The translations under genes and the position numbers were made by a program. This document shows, piece after piece, positions 53,925-63,120 of a stretch of 64,000 bases of DNA (its first letter is position 1; every line of letters starts with the position of its first letter). The stretch spans positions 3,100,001 to 3,164,000 of the forward strand of contig NZ_CP017641.1 of assembly GCF_001983935.1 (NCBI RefSeq), read 5' to 3'. Under the pieces are notes generated by a model that had not been told where the DNA came from, ran no database searches, and was given only the letters and a program-made list of their open reading frames with translations. This DNA comes from Fuerstiella marisgermanici (lineage in GTDB: Bacteria; Planctomycetota; Planctomycetia; Planctomycetales; Planctomycetaceae).

Positions 53925-54476
53925 ATGTCTGTTCGACTTCCTAAGTTGGTCTCGCTGCTGCTTTTACCAATGGCCCTCTGTATCGCTGGGTGCGCTGATA
54001 CGGCAGACGACAACTCGGCCCCTGTGACCGATCTGCCGCCGGCCACGGTGGATGACCATGACGGCCATGATCACGGCACGCACGATCATCCGTCTGAAGG
54101 GCCTCATCACGGTGAACTTGTCGAACTTGGCGACGACCAGTATCACGGCGAAGTCGTTCACAATGAGGAAACGGGCGGCGTAACGGTTTACATCTTAGAC
54201 GGTTCGGCCACAAAGCAGGTGGCGATCGATGCCGCCGATGTGCGCATCAACGTTAAGCACGGCGACAAGCCCGAACAGTTTAAGCTGGCGGCCAAACCGG
54301 ACGACGGGGACGAGGATGGTAAGTCTTCTCGTTTCGCGTCGGCCAACAAAGAGCTCGGCACGCTTCTCGACGCAGACGGCGCCGCGCCGCAGCTGGTGGT
54401 TAAAATCGACGGCAAATCCTATCGCGGCAGCATCAGTCACAGCCACGATCACGAAGGCCATGACCACGCGCACTGA
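53925..54476 (+). CDS. His-rich lipoprotein, predicted metal-binding
   Basis: A 183-residue protein with a lipoprotein signal (LVSLLLLPMALCIAGCADTA; lipidation at the Cys of A-G-C-A). It has two His/Asp-rich clusters: VDDHDGHDHGTHDH with PHHGEL near the mature N-terminus, and HSHDHEGHDHAH at the very C-terminus. Between them is a beta-rich domain (GGVTVYILDGSATKQVAIDA, VVKIDGKSYRGSIS). It resembles HupE/CzcB- or FixH-linked planctomycete proteins that bind Zn, Ni or Cu, but the exact family is not recognised. ATG at 53925 has GGAG about 10 bases upstream. It lies about 100 bases after gltD; a functional link is not evident. Confidence 0.75.
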   Translation: MSVRLPKLVSLLLLPMALCIAGCADTADDNSAPVTDLPPATVDDHDGHDHGTHDHPSEGPHHGELVELGDDQYHGEVVHNEETGGVTVYILDGSATKQVAIDAADVRINVKHGDKPEQFKLAAKPDDGDEDGKSSRFASANKELGTLLDADGAAPQLVVKIDGKSYRGSISHSHDHEGHDHAH

Positions 54477-54703
54477 TCACGGACAGTGACCGCCTGCGGA
54501 ACTGATCGCCACCGCAGGCGAATCTTCGGCAGATTCTGCCCGTGTCAGCCTGGATGCGGCAGAAATCGCCTCGCAGCACCAAACGCTGTCGGTTGGTTTG
54601 GCGACTAAGCGGCGTGGGCACCGGACACATCTCCATTGGCCTGCGGCAGTCCGGTATCCTGTGGGAGTTGACTTCCCGTCGTCCTGTCACAGGAATGCCT
54701 GCT

Positions 54704-55528
54704 ATGCTCCGCGCATTTGTTTTCGTGAGTTGTCTACTCATCGCCATTCCAGCCACAATGGCTCAGGGACTGAGTGTTTCAACGGTTGTGTATGACGCGT
54801 CACGACTGGATGCGGACGGCCGCGAACCGATTCTGTCGAACAGCCTTTCACTGTTCCACAACGGCCGCGCGTATGACTTCGTCGAATCAGCGGGTGAAGT
54901 GATCATCCTCGAAAAAGTCGCACGGCGGTTTGTGGTTTTGAATTCGGCGCGAGGAATCTACACCACGATTCCGTTCAGCCAAATCAAACAAATGTTGCAG
55001 ACTCGCGAACCGAAAATGAAGCAGTACCTTCGCGAACTCACCGCTGGAAATTCGTCGCAGGCCGAACAGGCAGCGCGAACGCTGAAGTTTCAGTTGAACC
55101 CGTCATTCGATCCGCAGTTCAATTCGAAAACCGGCGTCCTGATGCTCGACTCACCATCGTGGAAATATTCTGTCACCACGCGTCCCTGGGAAGATGAAGG
55201 CCAGATTGAACAGTATCTCACATATACCGACTGGACCGCTCAGCTAAACTGCATCCTTCATCCGGGCAGCATGTTTCCAGAACCGCGCCTCGCGTTGAAC
55301 GCAGAACTGCGAAAGCTGAAAGATCGCATCCCTGTTGTCGTCCAACTGGATCTGCGACCGGATGACCGCACCATTTTGCGAGCTGAGCATCGGTTTGTGC
55401 GGAACCTGACAGAAAAAGACTTACAGTCGATCAATGGCTGGAACAAATCCCTGACGGACGGCAGCCTGAAAATGGTCCCGCTGCTGAAGTATCAGGAAAC
55501 CGTCCTGGTTTCGCAAAACCGCCGGTAG
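54704..55528 (+). CDS. Exported protein of unknown family
   Basis: A 274-residue protein with a signal peptide (MLRAFVFVSCLLIAIPATMA, cleavage near A-Q-G). The mature part is beta-rich early (VVYDASRLDADGREPILSNS, SLFHNGRAYDFV, ILEKVARRFVVLNSARGIYT) and helical later (MKQYLRELTAGNSSQAEQAA). A W-containing centre and an N-terminal D-x-x-x-x-D pattern recur in planctomycete exported proteins I cannot name. ATG at 54704 is chosen as AGGA is 9 bases upstream; the ATG at 54695 has the AGGA too close. It stands alone on the strand between the His-rich lipoprotein gene and pyrD. Confidence 0.7.
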   Translation: MLRAFVFVSCLLIAIPATMAQGLSVSTVVYDASRLDADGREPILSNSLSLFHNGRAYDFVESAGEVIILEKVARRFVVLNSARGIYTTIPFSQIKQMLQTREPKMKQYLRELTAGNSSQAEQAARTLKFQLNPSFDPQFNSKTGVLMLDSPSWKYSVTTRPWEDEGQIEQYLTYTDWTAQLNCILHPGSMFPEPRLALNAELRKLKDRIPVVVQLDLRPDDRTILRAEHRFVRNLTEKDLQSINGWNKSLTDGSLKMVPLLKYQETVLVSQNRR

Positions 55529-55661
55529 ACGCACTCTTCGACGCAGACCGCAGGCGATGCCTCAACCGCGACACCACGGTCGGGGCCTTTGGTGTACCAG
55601 ACGACAATCCGCTGCTATGCTTCGCGCCTTCGAAATCCGTAGGCCCACGTAAACACGCCGC

Positions 55662-56579
55662 ATGTCTGTCCTCGCCGTAAAGCTAAATCGTCTCTCTCTG
55701 GCTAATCCGATCCTTGTCGCGTCCGGCACCTTTGGGTACGCGAAGGAAATGACGGCGTTTGTCGACTTCAAAAAACTGGGCGGCATCATTCCCAAAACGG
55801 TGACGCCTCAGCCCCGTGCCGGAAACCCGCCGCCTCGCACGGTTGAAACGGCCAGCGGAATGCTGAACTCCATCGGCCTGGACAACGACGGCTTCGACCA
55901 GTTTATGGCCGAAAAACTGCCCTACCTTGCGGACCTGGGTTCGTCCGTCATCGTGAACATCGCGGCAAAAACGAACGACGAATTTCGTCGCATGGCAGAC
56001 GTCTTGAACGCGGCAGAAGGCGTGGCGGCCGTAGAACTGAACATTTCGTGCCCAAATGTGTCTGGCGGAGTCGACTTCGGTACGAATCCGGAACTTGCCG
56101 CATCGGTCGTGGAAACCGTTTGCAGCGCAGGTCCGTTGCCTGTGATCGCCAAGCTCACTCCAAACGTGACAAGCGTGATTCCAATCGCTCAGGCAGTGGC
56201 CGATGCCGGAGCTGACGCGGTATCGCTGATCAACACGTTTCAGGGGATGGCGATCGACTGGAAAAAACGAAAACCGATTCTCGGCAATGTGCTGGGCGGT
56301 TTGAGTGGTCCAGCGATCAAGCCGTTAGCACTGCGAATCGTGTGGCAGGTGGCTCAGGCGGTGAAGATTCCAATTATCGGTGTGGGTGGAATTCAGTGCC
56401 TGAACGATGTGATGGAATTTTTGGTCGCTGGTGCCACAGCAGTTCAGGTAGGCACGGCGAACTTTTATAACCCGGGCCTGTCCAGTGAACTGGTTAGTCA
56501 GTTGGCCGAGGTTGTTCAGCAGGAAGGCGTGAGCAACATTTCGGAACTTGTTGGGACCCTGCGTACGGACGCTTCTTAG
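55662..56579 (+). CDS. pyrD: Dihydroorotate dehydrogenase, class 1 (PyrDB-like)
   Basis: A 305-residue enzyme of pyrimidine synthesis oxidising dihydroorotate to orotate. It has [54 protein letters not shown] (with the catalytic Cys of class 1), [12 protein letters not shown] and [20 protein letters not shown] (FMN phosphate site). The S-C-P-N motif with a Cys base marks class 1; the sequence resembles 1B, which normally pairs with the PyrK FAD/Fe-S subunit, and no pyrK lies in this window. It is followed 20 bases later by trpS and so is probably co-transcribed. Confidence 0.93.
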   Translation: MSVLAVKLNRLSLANPILVASGTFGYAKEMTAFVDFKKLGGIIPKTVTPQPRAGNPPPRTVETASGMLNSIGLDNDGFDQFMAEKLPYLADLGSSVIVNIAAKTNDEFRRMADVLNAAEGVAAVELNISCPNVSGGVDFGTNPELAASVVETVCSAGPLPVIAKLTPNVTSVIPIAQAVADAGADAVSLINTFQGMAIDWKKRKPILGNVLGGLSGPAIKPLALRIVWQVAQAVKIPIIGVGGIQCLNDVMEFLVAGATAVQVGTANFYNPGLSSELVSQLAEVVQQEGVSNISELVGTLRTDAS

Positions 56580-56599
56580 ACACAGAACCTATTCTCATC

Positions 56600-57577
56600 A
56601 TGAAAATTTTGTCCGGCATTCAGCCGACCGGTCGCTTCCACTGGGGCAACTACTTCGGAGCCATTCGGCAATACATCGAACTGCAGGGCAATGAGCAGTC
56701 CTACTACTTCATTGCCGACCTGCACGCTCTGACCACGGTTCGCGAGCCCAATGTGCTGCGACAAAACGTGGCCGATTCGGCACTGGACCTGCTGGCCCTG
56801 GGATTAAAGCCGGACCAGGCCACTTTGTTCAGGCAGTCTGATGTGCCCGAAGTGACCGAACTGACGTGGTTGCTGATGACGATCACTCAGATGCACCTGT
56901 TGGAAAAGTGTCACGCTTACAAAGACAAAAAAGCCAAGGGCCTCGCTGCCGACGCGGGGCTGTTCACCTATCCGGTTTTGATGGCGGCCGACATCCTGAT
57001 CTACGACAGTAACGTCGTGCCGGTTGGCCTGGACCAGGTGCAGCACATCGAAGTCACCCGCGATCTGGCTCAACGATTCAACTCCATGTACGGCGACGAT
57101 TGTTTCGTGCTTCCGGACGCACACGTGCTGGACCATTCGGCAAAGGTGCCGGGCACGGACGGTGAGAAGATGTCGAAAAGCTACAACAACACGATCCCGC
57201 TGTTTGAGACGCCGAAGAAGCTAAAAAAGATCATCAACAAGATCACGACCGATTCGACGCCGGTCGAAGCGCCTAAGAACCCCGACACCTGTGCCGTTTT
57301 TAACCTTTACAAGCTGTTTGCGACTGATGAGCAGCTGGCCGCACTGGCGGACCGCTATCGAGCGGGCGGAATGGGCTACGGTGAAGCAAAGGGCGCTTTG
57401 TACGACGCTGCGATGGAATATTTCGGTCCCGCGTTTGATTTGCGAGCCGATCTGGAGCAACGGCCCGACGATGTCGAGGATATTCTCATTCAGGGAGCCA
57501 GAACGGCTCGCGCGAAAGCTCGCGAAGTGGTCGAACGGGTCCGGACTGCGTGTGGCCTGGCGGCAAAGCCCGCGTAA
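56600..57577 (+). CDS. trpS: Tryptophanyl-tRNA synthetase
   Basis: A 325-residue class I aminoacyl-tRNA synthetase. The N-terminal [20 protein letters not shown] holds the HIGH-like H-W-G-N, and [15 protein letters not shown] holds the KMSKS loop. [20 protein letters not shown] and [16 protein letters not shown] are typical bacterial TrpRS segments. The C-terminal helical part binds the tRNA anticodon. It follows pyrD by 20 bases. Confidence 0.96.
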   Translation: MKILSGIQPTGRFHWGNYFGAIRQYIELQGNEQSYYFIADLHALTTVREPNVLRQNVADSALDLLALGLKPDQATLFRQSDVPEVTELTWLLMTITQMHLLEKCHAYKDKKAKGLAADAGLFTYPVLMAADILIYDSNVVPVGLDQVQHIEVTRDLAQRFNSMYGDDCFVLPDAHVLDHSAKVPGTDGEKMSKSYNNTIPLFETPKKLKKIINKITTDSTPVEAPKNPDTCAVFNLYKLFATDEQLAALADRYRAGGMGYGEAKGALYDAAMEYFGPAFDLRADLEQRPDDVEDILIQGARTARAKAREVVERVRTACGLAAKPA

Positions 57578-57737
57578 TCCGGCTTCTCAGAGGCAGGAAA
57601 CGTGGCCGTATTGAGCAAAAACGCGGCGTGCAGCGCCGGGAATCACTGGCTGCGTTCGGCCGTGCAAGGTACAGTTTCCCGGGGTTTTGCTGGTAAACTC
57701 AGTAAACAGCGACAGATTCAGAATAGCAGGAACTGCG

Positions 57738-58358
57738 ATGACGATTTCCATGACCGACTACTTCCAGACGCGTAAAGCCGATCGGAAGAAGGAAACTCGC
57801 TACATCAACGTGATCAACAAAGACAGTTGCACGTCGTGTAATTCCTGCGCCACGGTCTGTCCCGTCGACTGCATCTACGAAGTTGTCAGCCCTGTTCCTT
57901 CGGAAAGCTACCATCAGATCGACACCAGCCGCTGCATCGGCTGCCAGATGTGCTATCGGTCGCCAAACGACAGCAGCGACTTCTACCAGCTGACGATTTG
58001 TCCGTGGAACGCTATCGACATGCTTCACAACCCGAATGTGAAGCCCGCAGACCAGTCTGTGTTGGAACCCTACTACCGAGGTTCAACGGCCGACATCCCG
58101 TGGACAAAGCTGGAAGAATACTCCTACCAGTTGTTCCTGGACGGCGAAGTCTTCATTCCCGCCGGCGAAGGCGCTCTGCACGCCGTGTTTGCGATTCTGC
58201 AGGAAGAATCATGGATGTACAGCGAAGAGGACAACATTCGCCTGGTCGGTGAAACCCCAGAGAAAACAGACACGTTCACACGCTATCGAGCGACCGAGGC
58301 GGCTCGCGATTTGCTGGACGTAATTTTCGACGGCTACGAACGCATCTTTATGGATTAG
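57738..58358 (+). CDS. 4Fe-4S ferredoxin-type protein
   Basis: A 206-residue protein with two ferredoxin motifs near the start: C-T-S-C-N-S-C-A-T-V-C-P-V-D and C-I-G-C-Q-M-C-Y-R, then TICPWNAIDM. The second motif is C-x-x-C-x-x-C with the fourth Cys in T-I-C-P, the usual two-cluster layout with a 14-residue insertion. The C-terminal 120 residues (from about 95) are alpha-helical and not a domain I know, so this is a ferredoxin with an unusual C-terminal extension. ATG at 57738 is preceded by AGGA. It stands alone between trpS and lepA, and its redox partner is unknown. Confidence 0.85.
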   Translation: MTISMTDYFQTRKADRKKETRYINVINKDSCTSCNSCATVCPVDCIYEVVSPVPSESYHQIDTSRCIGCQMCYRSPNDSSDFYQLTICPWNAIDMLHNPNVKPADQSVLEPYYRGSTADIPWTKLEEYSYQLFLDGEVFIPAGEGALHAVFAILQEESWMYSEEDNIRLVGETPEKTDTFTRYRATEAARDLLDVIFDGYERIFMD

Positions 58359-58526
58359 AGGGTTTCAGGCGGAATCAGATCAGCTGAACGGTGGTAGAAT
58401 GCAACCGTCGGCGCCGTGTCTGCAAAGCCACCTCACACGAGTTCTCTTACCGTCTAAGCACTGAGGGAACGTACTCCGTGCGAACTTCTCAAACGCGTTC
58501 CTTCCCTCGCCCCTTCTGAGAGTCAC

Positions 58527-60329
58527 ATGGATCCCAAGTTAATTCGCAACTTCAGCATTATTGCTCATATCGACCACGGCAAGAGTACGCTGGCTGATCA
58601 GTTGCTGCTGCAAAGCGGCACCATCACGGAACGCGAGTTTCATTCGCAGATTCTGGACGATCTGGAAATCGAAAAAGAACGCGGCATTACCGTGAAGGCT
58701 CGGTCGGTCACCATCGACTACAAAAAAGACGGCCAGACGTACGAACTGAACCTGATTGATACGCCTGGTCACGTCGACTTCCACTACGAAGTTAACCGCA
58801 GCCTCGCCGCATGCGAAGGCGCTTTGCTGCTGATCGATGCTTTTCAGGGAGTCCAGGCTCAAACCGTGGCCAACGCTTATGCCGCGATTGAAGTGGACCT
58901 GGAGATCGTGCCCGTCGTCAATAAAATCGACCTGCAGGTGATTCGCGTCGAAGAGGTGCTGGAAGAAGTCGAGAACATTCTGGGCCTGGATGCTTCAGAA
59001 GCTCTGCGAGTCAGCGCGAAAACCGGACTTAACGTCGATACCGTCTTCGATGCCATCATCAGCAAAATTCCTCCTCCGTCCGGTTCCCCCGATAAGCCGT
59101 TAAAAGCGCTGGTCTTCGATTCGAAGTTCGACAAATACCGTGGCGTGGTCACCTACGTGCGAATGGTGGACGGAGTGATCCGCAAGGGCGATAACATTCG
59201 CTTTATGCGCGAAAACGTCAACAGCGAAGTGATTGAGATCGGTCAGTTTCGTCCCGGCCTTGTGCCCTGCAAGGAACTCGGCCCCGGCCAGGTGGGTTAC
59301 GTCCTGACCGGCGTGAAAGAACTGAGCCGCATCACCGTCGGCGACACAGTCACGATGGCCAACAATCCGGCCGAAGCACCGTTGCCCGGCTACCAAAAGC
59401 CCAAGCAGATGGTCTTCTGCGGGATGTACCCGCTCGACGCAACAGGCTTCGAAAGCCTGCGGGACGAGTTACAGAAACTAAGTCTGAACGATTCGAGTTT
59501 CTCGTTTCAGCCAGAGACCAGCGACGCACTCGGCTTCGGCTTCCGTTGCGGGTTCCTCGGCATGCTGCACATGGAGATCGTCCAGCAGCGGCTTGAGCGT
59601 GAACAGGACATGGACCTGATTCAGACCGCCCCGAACGTCACCTACGAGATCCTGACCAAGTCTGGCAAGACGATGGTGATCGATAATCCGCAGGACGTTC
59701 CCGATCCCAGCCAGATCGATGAATTCCGCGAACCGATCGCGAAGGTCAGCTTCATTGTTCCCGCAGAAAACGTGGGCACAATCATGCAGCTTAGCCAGGA
59801 CCGACGCGGCATCTATAAAAACACCGAATTCCTTGGGCCCACGCGAGCTCAGGTTGTCTACGAACTGCCGCTCAGTGAAATCGTCTACGACATGTACGAC
59901 AAGCTGAAAAGCGTGACTCGCGGCTACGGCACGATGGATTATGAGATCATCGGTTACACGGCCGCCGATCTGGTGAAGATGGATATCCTCGTGAAGGGCG
60001 AACAAGTCGACGCCCTCTCAACCATCGTCCACCGCAGCACTGCCGACCGACGTGGCCGAGCACTCGTGAAACGCCTGAAGACAGAAATCAACAAGCATCA
60101 ATTCGAGATCGCTATCCAGGCAGCCATCGGCGGAAAAATTATCGCTCGAGAAACCATTTCCGCATTCCGCAAAAACGTAACGGCCAAGTGCTACGGCGGC
60201 GACATCAGTCGAAAACGCAAGCTGCTGGAAAAGCAAAAAGAGGGCAAGAAGCGCATGAAGCAATTCGGCGCTGTCGAGATCCCTCAAAAAGCATTCCTCT
60301 CCGTCCTCGAAGCCAACCGCGACGACTAA
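58527..60329 (+). CDS. lepA: Elongation factor 4 (LepA GTPase)
   Basis: A 600-residue ribosome back-translocase. The G domain has IAHIDHGKSTLADQLL (P-loop), the ERGITVKARSVTIDY effector, DTPGHVDF (G3), NKIDL (G4) and SAKTG (G5). Domains II-IV have GFRCGFLGMLHMEIVQQRLE, and the C-terminal LepA-specific domain ends KRMKQFGAVEIPQKAFLSVL. Full length with all signature motifs. No other translation gene is next to it, and lepB is not present in the window. Confidence 0.97.
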   Translation: MDPKLIRNFSIIAHIDHGKSTLADQLLLQSGTITEREFHSQILDDLEIEKERGITVKARSVTIDYKKDGQTYELNLIDTPGHVDFHYEVNRSLAACEGALLLIDAFQGVQAQTVANAYAAIEVDLEIVPVVNKIDLQVIRVEEVLEEVENILGLDASEALRVSAKTGLNVDTVFDAIISKIPPPSGSPDKPLKALVFDSKFDKYRGVVTYVRMVDGVIRKGDNIRFMRENVNSEVIEIGQFRPGLVPCKELGPGQVGYVLTGVKELSRITVGDTVTMANNPAEAPLPGYQKPKQMVFCGMYPLDATGFESLRDELQKLSLNDSSFSFQPETSDALGFGFRCGFLGMLHMEIVQQRLEREQDMDLIQTAPNVTYEILTKSGKTMVIDNPQDVPDPSQIDEFREPIAKVSFIVPAENVGTIMQLSQDRRGIYKNTEFLGPTRAQVVYELPLSEIVYDMYDKLKSVTRGYGTMDYEIIGYTAADLVKMDILVKGEQVDALSTIVHRSTADRRGRALVKRLKTEINKHQFEIAIQAAIGGKIIARETISAFRKNVTAKCYGGDISRKRKLLEKQKEGKKRMKQFGAVEIPQKAFLSVLEANRDD

Positions 60330-60450
60330 GGCCGGTACGCACCGGCGGGCGATTGGCGTGGCGGACGGGTGACGGTGCGAAGGCTGAAGCGCCGGCGGTG
60401 CTCACGTTGTTCGCGGGTGTGGGGGCGGTCCAGGCCATTCAATCTGAGTC

Positions 60451-60777
60451 TTAAATATTGTAGATCTCTGATGACTGCCCGTCGGCCGACCGTATCTTAA
60501 TCAGCCACTTGCCGCCCAGCCTGAAGATACTCCAGTGCCCAAAGAAGGTACCTTCGCCGTCACACGAGCCATAGTAGGCAACCTCATGGGCGTCTTTGTA
60601 GCGTTTGATAAGCGACGTCGTGGTTGCGTTGACGAAGCCATGGATTTGGAATGCGCCGACGACGTCTCTTCCCAGTCCCTGGACCAAGCCGTTGTCGTAT
60701 CGCAACCGTAGATCACTCATCGTCTGACGACCGAAGCCCGGTTGCTCCCACCACCCTTCGCAGTTCATCCACGTCAT
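60451..60777 (-). CDS. Small single-domain protein, family not named
   Basis: A 108-residue protein. It contains a recurring bacterial beta-sandwich-like pattern that I have seen in proteins with W-x-Q-x-G-R...M-x-L-x-L-x-F and G-x-G-x-D-x-x-G-x-F and K-x-Y-x-x-x-H-x-V-x-Y-x-G words; here CEGWWEQPGFGRQTMSDLRL, LGRDVVGAFQIHGF, LIKRYKDAHEVAYYGSC and GTFFGHWSIFRL. Because the N-terminal W-x-Q part belongs to this pattern, the start at 60777 is chosen over the ATG at 60720. It has no signal peptide. It lies just downstream of the metalloprotease gene on the same strand; linkage is likely transcriptional only. Confidence 0.65.
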   Translation of the reverse strand: MTWMNCEGWWEQPGFGRQTMSDLRLRYDNGLVQGLGRDVVGAFQIHGFVNATTTSLIKRYKDAHEVAYYGSCDGEGTFFGHWSIFRLGGKWLIKIRSADGQSSEIYNI

Positions 60778-60820
60778 TTCGGTTCAGCTCGTTGGGCATC
60801 GGTTTTGCCGAACGACTACA

Positions 60821-62617
60821 TTATCGTTTCAGCGTCGGCTCCAGCCACAGCGCCCAGTCTGCTGCCGGGCCGTCACTGGTGGGATGTGTCAACAGTTCCA
60901 ATTGCTGCACTCCGTCCACTGACACGTTGAACGTCGCGGTCCGGCCTTCACGAATGACGCCCGACTTCCACAACGATTTCCCGTCACCCAACACTTCAAA
61001 CTGTACGGATCCGCTATGTCCTGCGGCAAGTCCCGCCTGCCCGCTGAAGGACTTCCAGCTGCCGCCCAGCGTGTATACGTGCCGTGCTGGAGCGTGGGCG
61101 TAGATGCCGGTTTCGAACAATCGACCACCGGATTCCAGCAGCATCGATGCGTCAGGAACTCGGTTGAACATTGGTTGGCCCCAACCTACTTTGCTGGTGT
61201 GGGCCTTTAGCTTTGCAATACTGACGGAAGCATCGTCGCTGCGGAATTCTGCCGGCGTTTCAGATGCTGCTCTATGATCGAGTAGCTGAGTGGCAATTGC
61301 CTTCGCTTTTCCCGGCTTCATTGTGGAAACAAAATGCTTAGCTTCGCTGTGGTTGTCCAGCAACAGGAAAGCAACCAACAGCTTCAATGCCTGACGCGTC
61401 TGAAACGTTGACAGATCGGGCGTGCCGTCGGCAGCGACGGTGTACGAGTGACGAAATCTGGTACGCGACATTTGCCCGGCTGCGGAGCCGTTGACGTGCA
61501 GCGGGAACAGTCGCAGTTCGCCACCCATGTCCGGCTTCAACGCTTCCGAACGCAGCGTGAATCGACCACTCGAATCCGGCACGGCAGTCGCTGTGGTGGC
61601 GTTGTAGTCGCCGCCGCCGTCAGGATCGAAATACGCCACAACAGCATAGACGGGCGGAGTTCCACTAACGATACCGGAAACCTGAATGGCTTTGCCGTCG
61701 ACATCCAGTGACAGTTCAGAGATCTCTGCTTTGGCCGTCTGCGTGAGCCCCTTGACCGATCCGGAAAACTGCGGGTGCGACGCCAACCGAAGAGCGTGTG
61801 CGAGCGTCAGAAAGCTTCCCGGCCCTTCGGCTCGAATTTCGTCACCGTATGAGCGGTTTCCCGATCCCATCAACGCCGTGCCTCGGACCGCTTCGTCCGG
61901 GCGGGCTTTGCAGTGGGGCAAGCCAAGCGCGTGGCCGAGTTCGTGGGCGATTCCTCCGATGAAAATTGAATTGTGTTTGCCGAGCGAAATTCGCCCATAT
62001 TCTCCATCGTGGATGATCGGACTCGTGAGTTTCAGGTGAAGTGAATCCAGTTCTGGAGAATCCAATTGCCAGGCGGTGCCACTGCGAAATGAACCCCCAG
62101 CGTAGTACGGCGACACATGTTTGAACTCGAGCTTTTCGGCATCCCACGTCGCCAAATTGCACATGATCATGATCGTTTCGTGATCTGCATCAATGCCTGC
62201 TTTTTCAAGAACAGGCAGGCACTCGCGCCGGATCTCATTGCCCGATTCTCGACCGTAGTGAGCCGTTGGGTGAACGCCGCGTACCGCGTGTAAAACAAGT
62301 TGCTGGTCCTCACCAAATTGTAGTCCGATGGTGCGTCCCGCGAACCCAAAACGCTCCATCTCACGCAGATAGAAAGCCCGGATGTGACGCATGATCCGCG
62401 TCAACCGCTGCTCGTAGTTTGCAGGAAACTCGCGATCACCGGGAGTCCAGCACACCAGATGCAAGTACCGGTCACCCGGTTCTGGCTGATCGGCGTGCCA
62501 CGTGTCCAAAATTTCTCGAGCCGCCGCCGCCTGTTCCCGTTCCGCCGCAAGGGCCGCTCCGAGCGAAAACGAATTCGTGGCGCACACTGCAACAAATGCA
62601 AAAAGCATGACCTTCAT
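60821..62617 (-). CDS. Exported zinc metalloprotease with C-terminal NPCBM domain
   Basis: A 598-residue protein with a signal peptide (MKVMLFAFVAVCATNSFSLG, cleavage near A-L-A-A-E). The zinc site HELGHALGLPH at residues 225-235 fits HExxHxxGxxH, placing it among metzincin-like or related families; the third ligand His is present, and a following ALMGSG offers the Met-turn. A middle beta-rich region follows. The C-terminal about 110 residues (GGRLFETGIYAHAPARHVYT, then LGGSWKSFSGQAGLAAG) are an NPCBM (novel putative carbohydrate-binding module). The start codon overlaps the PTPS-like stop by one base (TAATG), suggesting translational coupling. Confidence 0.88.
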   Translation of the reverse strand: MKVMLFAFVAVCATNSFSLGAALAAEREQAAAAREILDTWHADQPEPGDRYLHLVCWTPGDREFPANYEQRLTRIMRHIRAFYLREMERFGFAGRTIGLQFGEDQQLVLHAVRGVHPTAHYGRESGNEIRRECLPVLEKAGIDADHETIMIMCNLATWDAEKLEFKHVSPYYAGGSFRSGTAWQLDSPELDSLHLKLTSPIIHDGEYGRISLGKHNSIFIGGIAHELGHALGLPHCKARPDEAVRGTALMGSGNRSYGDEIRAEGPGSFLTLAHALRLASHPQFSGSVKGLTQTAKAEISELSLDVDGKAIQVSGIVSGTPPVYAVVAYFDPDGGGDYNATTATAVPDSSGRFTLRSEALKPDMGGELRLFPLHVNGSAAGQMSRTRFRHSYTVAADGTPDLSTFQTRQALKLLVAFLLLDNHSEAKHFVSTMKPGKAKAIATQLLDHRAASETPAEFRSDDASVSIAKLKAHTSKVGWGQPMFNRVPDASMLLESGGRLFETGIYAHAPARHVYTLGGSWKSFSGQAGLAAGHSGSVQFEVLGDGKSLWKSGVIREGRTATFNVSVDGVQQLELLTHPTSDGPAADWALWLEPTLKR

Positions 62618-63120
62618 TAAACAGCTCCAACGGGTAATGTCACAGTAGCCCACTGACCGAAGTTTTCTTCGACGCTGACCTTTAGCGATGTCACATTTCT
62701 GACGGACGCCAAATCCAGCGCTGTCATGAGTTGTTGGCCGATCAGTCTGGCAATCAGTTCTGCGGTCGTGTTTTCCAGCGGCAGAATCGCACAGTCTTCG
62801 ACGGGAAACACCCAACGGCGTTCTTCAAATCTGGCCGTCACTTCTCGACCGTCGTCGCTGGTTTGCACGGTGATGCTGTCGTGACGATCGGGCAACAGCA
62901 CCTTATGGTCCAGTTCGTTCACAATGCTTTGGCACGCATCGCGCATGGCGATGAAATCAAACACGTAATGGTTTTCATCCAGGTGCCCCGCGATCGACAC
63001 ATCCAGCCGCCAGTTGTGGCCATGCAAACGTTCACAGATGTTGCCGTTAAACGTGATGAAATGAGCGGCGCTAAAGACGAGTGAATCTTTGGTTACGCAG
63101 GCTTCGAATGTTTCAGTCAT
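62617..63120 (-). CDS. 6-pyruvoyl-tetrahydropterin synthase/QueD-like protein
   Basis: A 167-residue T-fold enzyme. The zinc-binding His residues lie in FSAAHFITF and ERLHGHNWRLDVSI (H and H-G-H). FDFIAMRDACQSIVNELDHK and L-P-L-E-N-T-T-A-E follow, with the T-A-E part close to the family PTxE/NTTAE motif. PTPS-family proteins act on dihydroneopterin triphosphate in queuosine, tetrahydrobiopterin or folate/methanopterin-type pathways; the exact branch cannot be told by eye. It overlaps the CitG-type gene by 8 bases and the protease by one base, so all three form a tight unit. Confidence 0.9.
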   Translation of the reverse strand: MTETFEACVTKDSLVFSAAHFITFNGNICERLHGHNWRLDVSIAGHLDENHYVFDFIAMRDACQSIVNELDHKVLLPDRHDSITVQTSDDGREVTARFEERRWVFPVEDCAILPLENTTAELIARLIGQQLMTALDLASVRNVTSLKVSVEENFGQWATVTLPVGAV

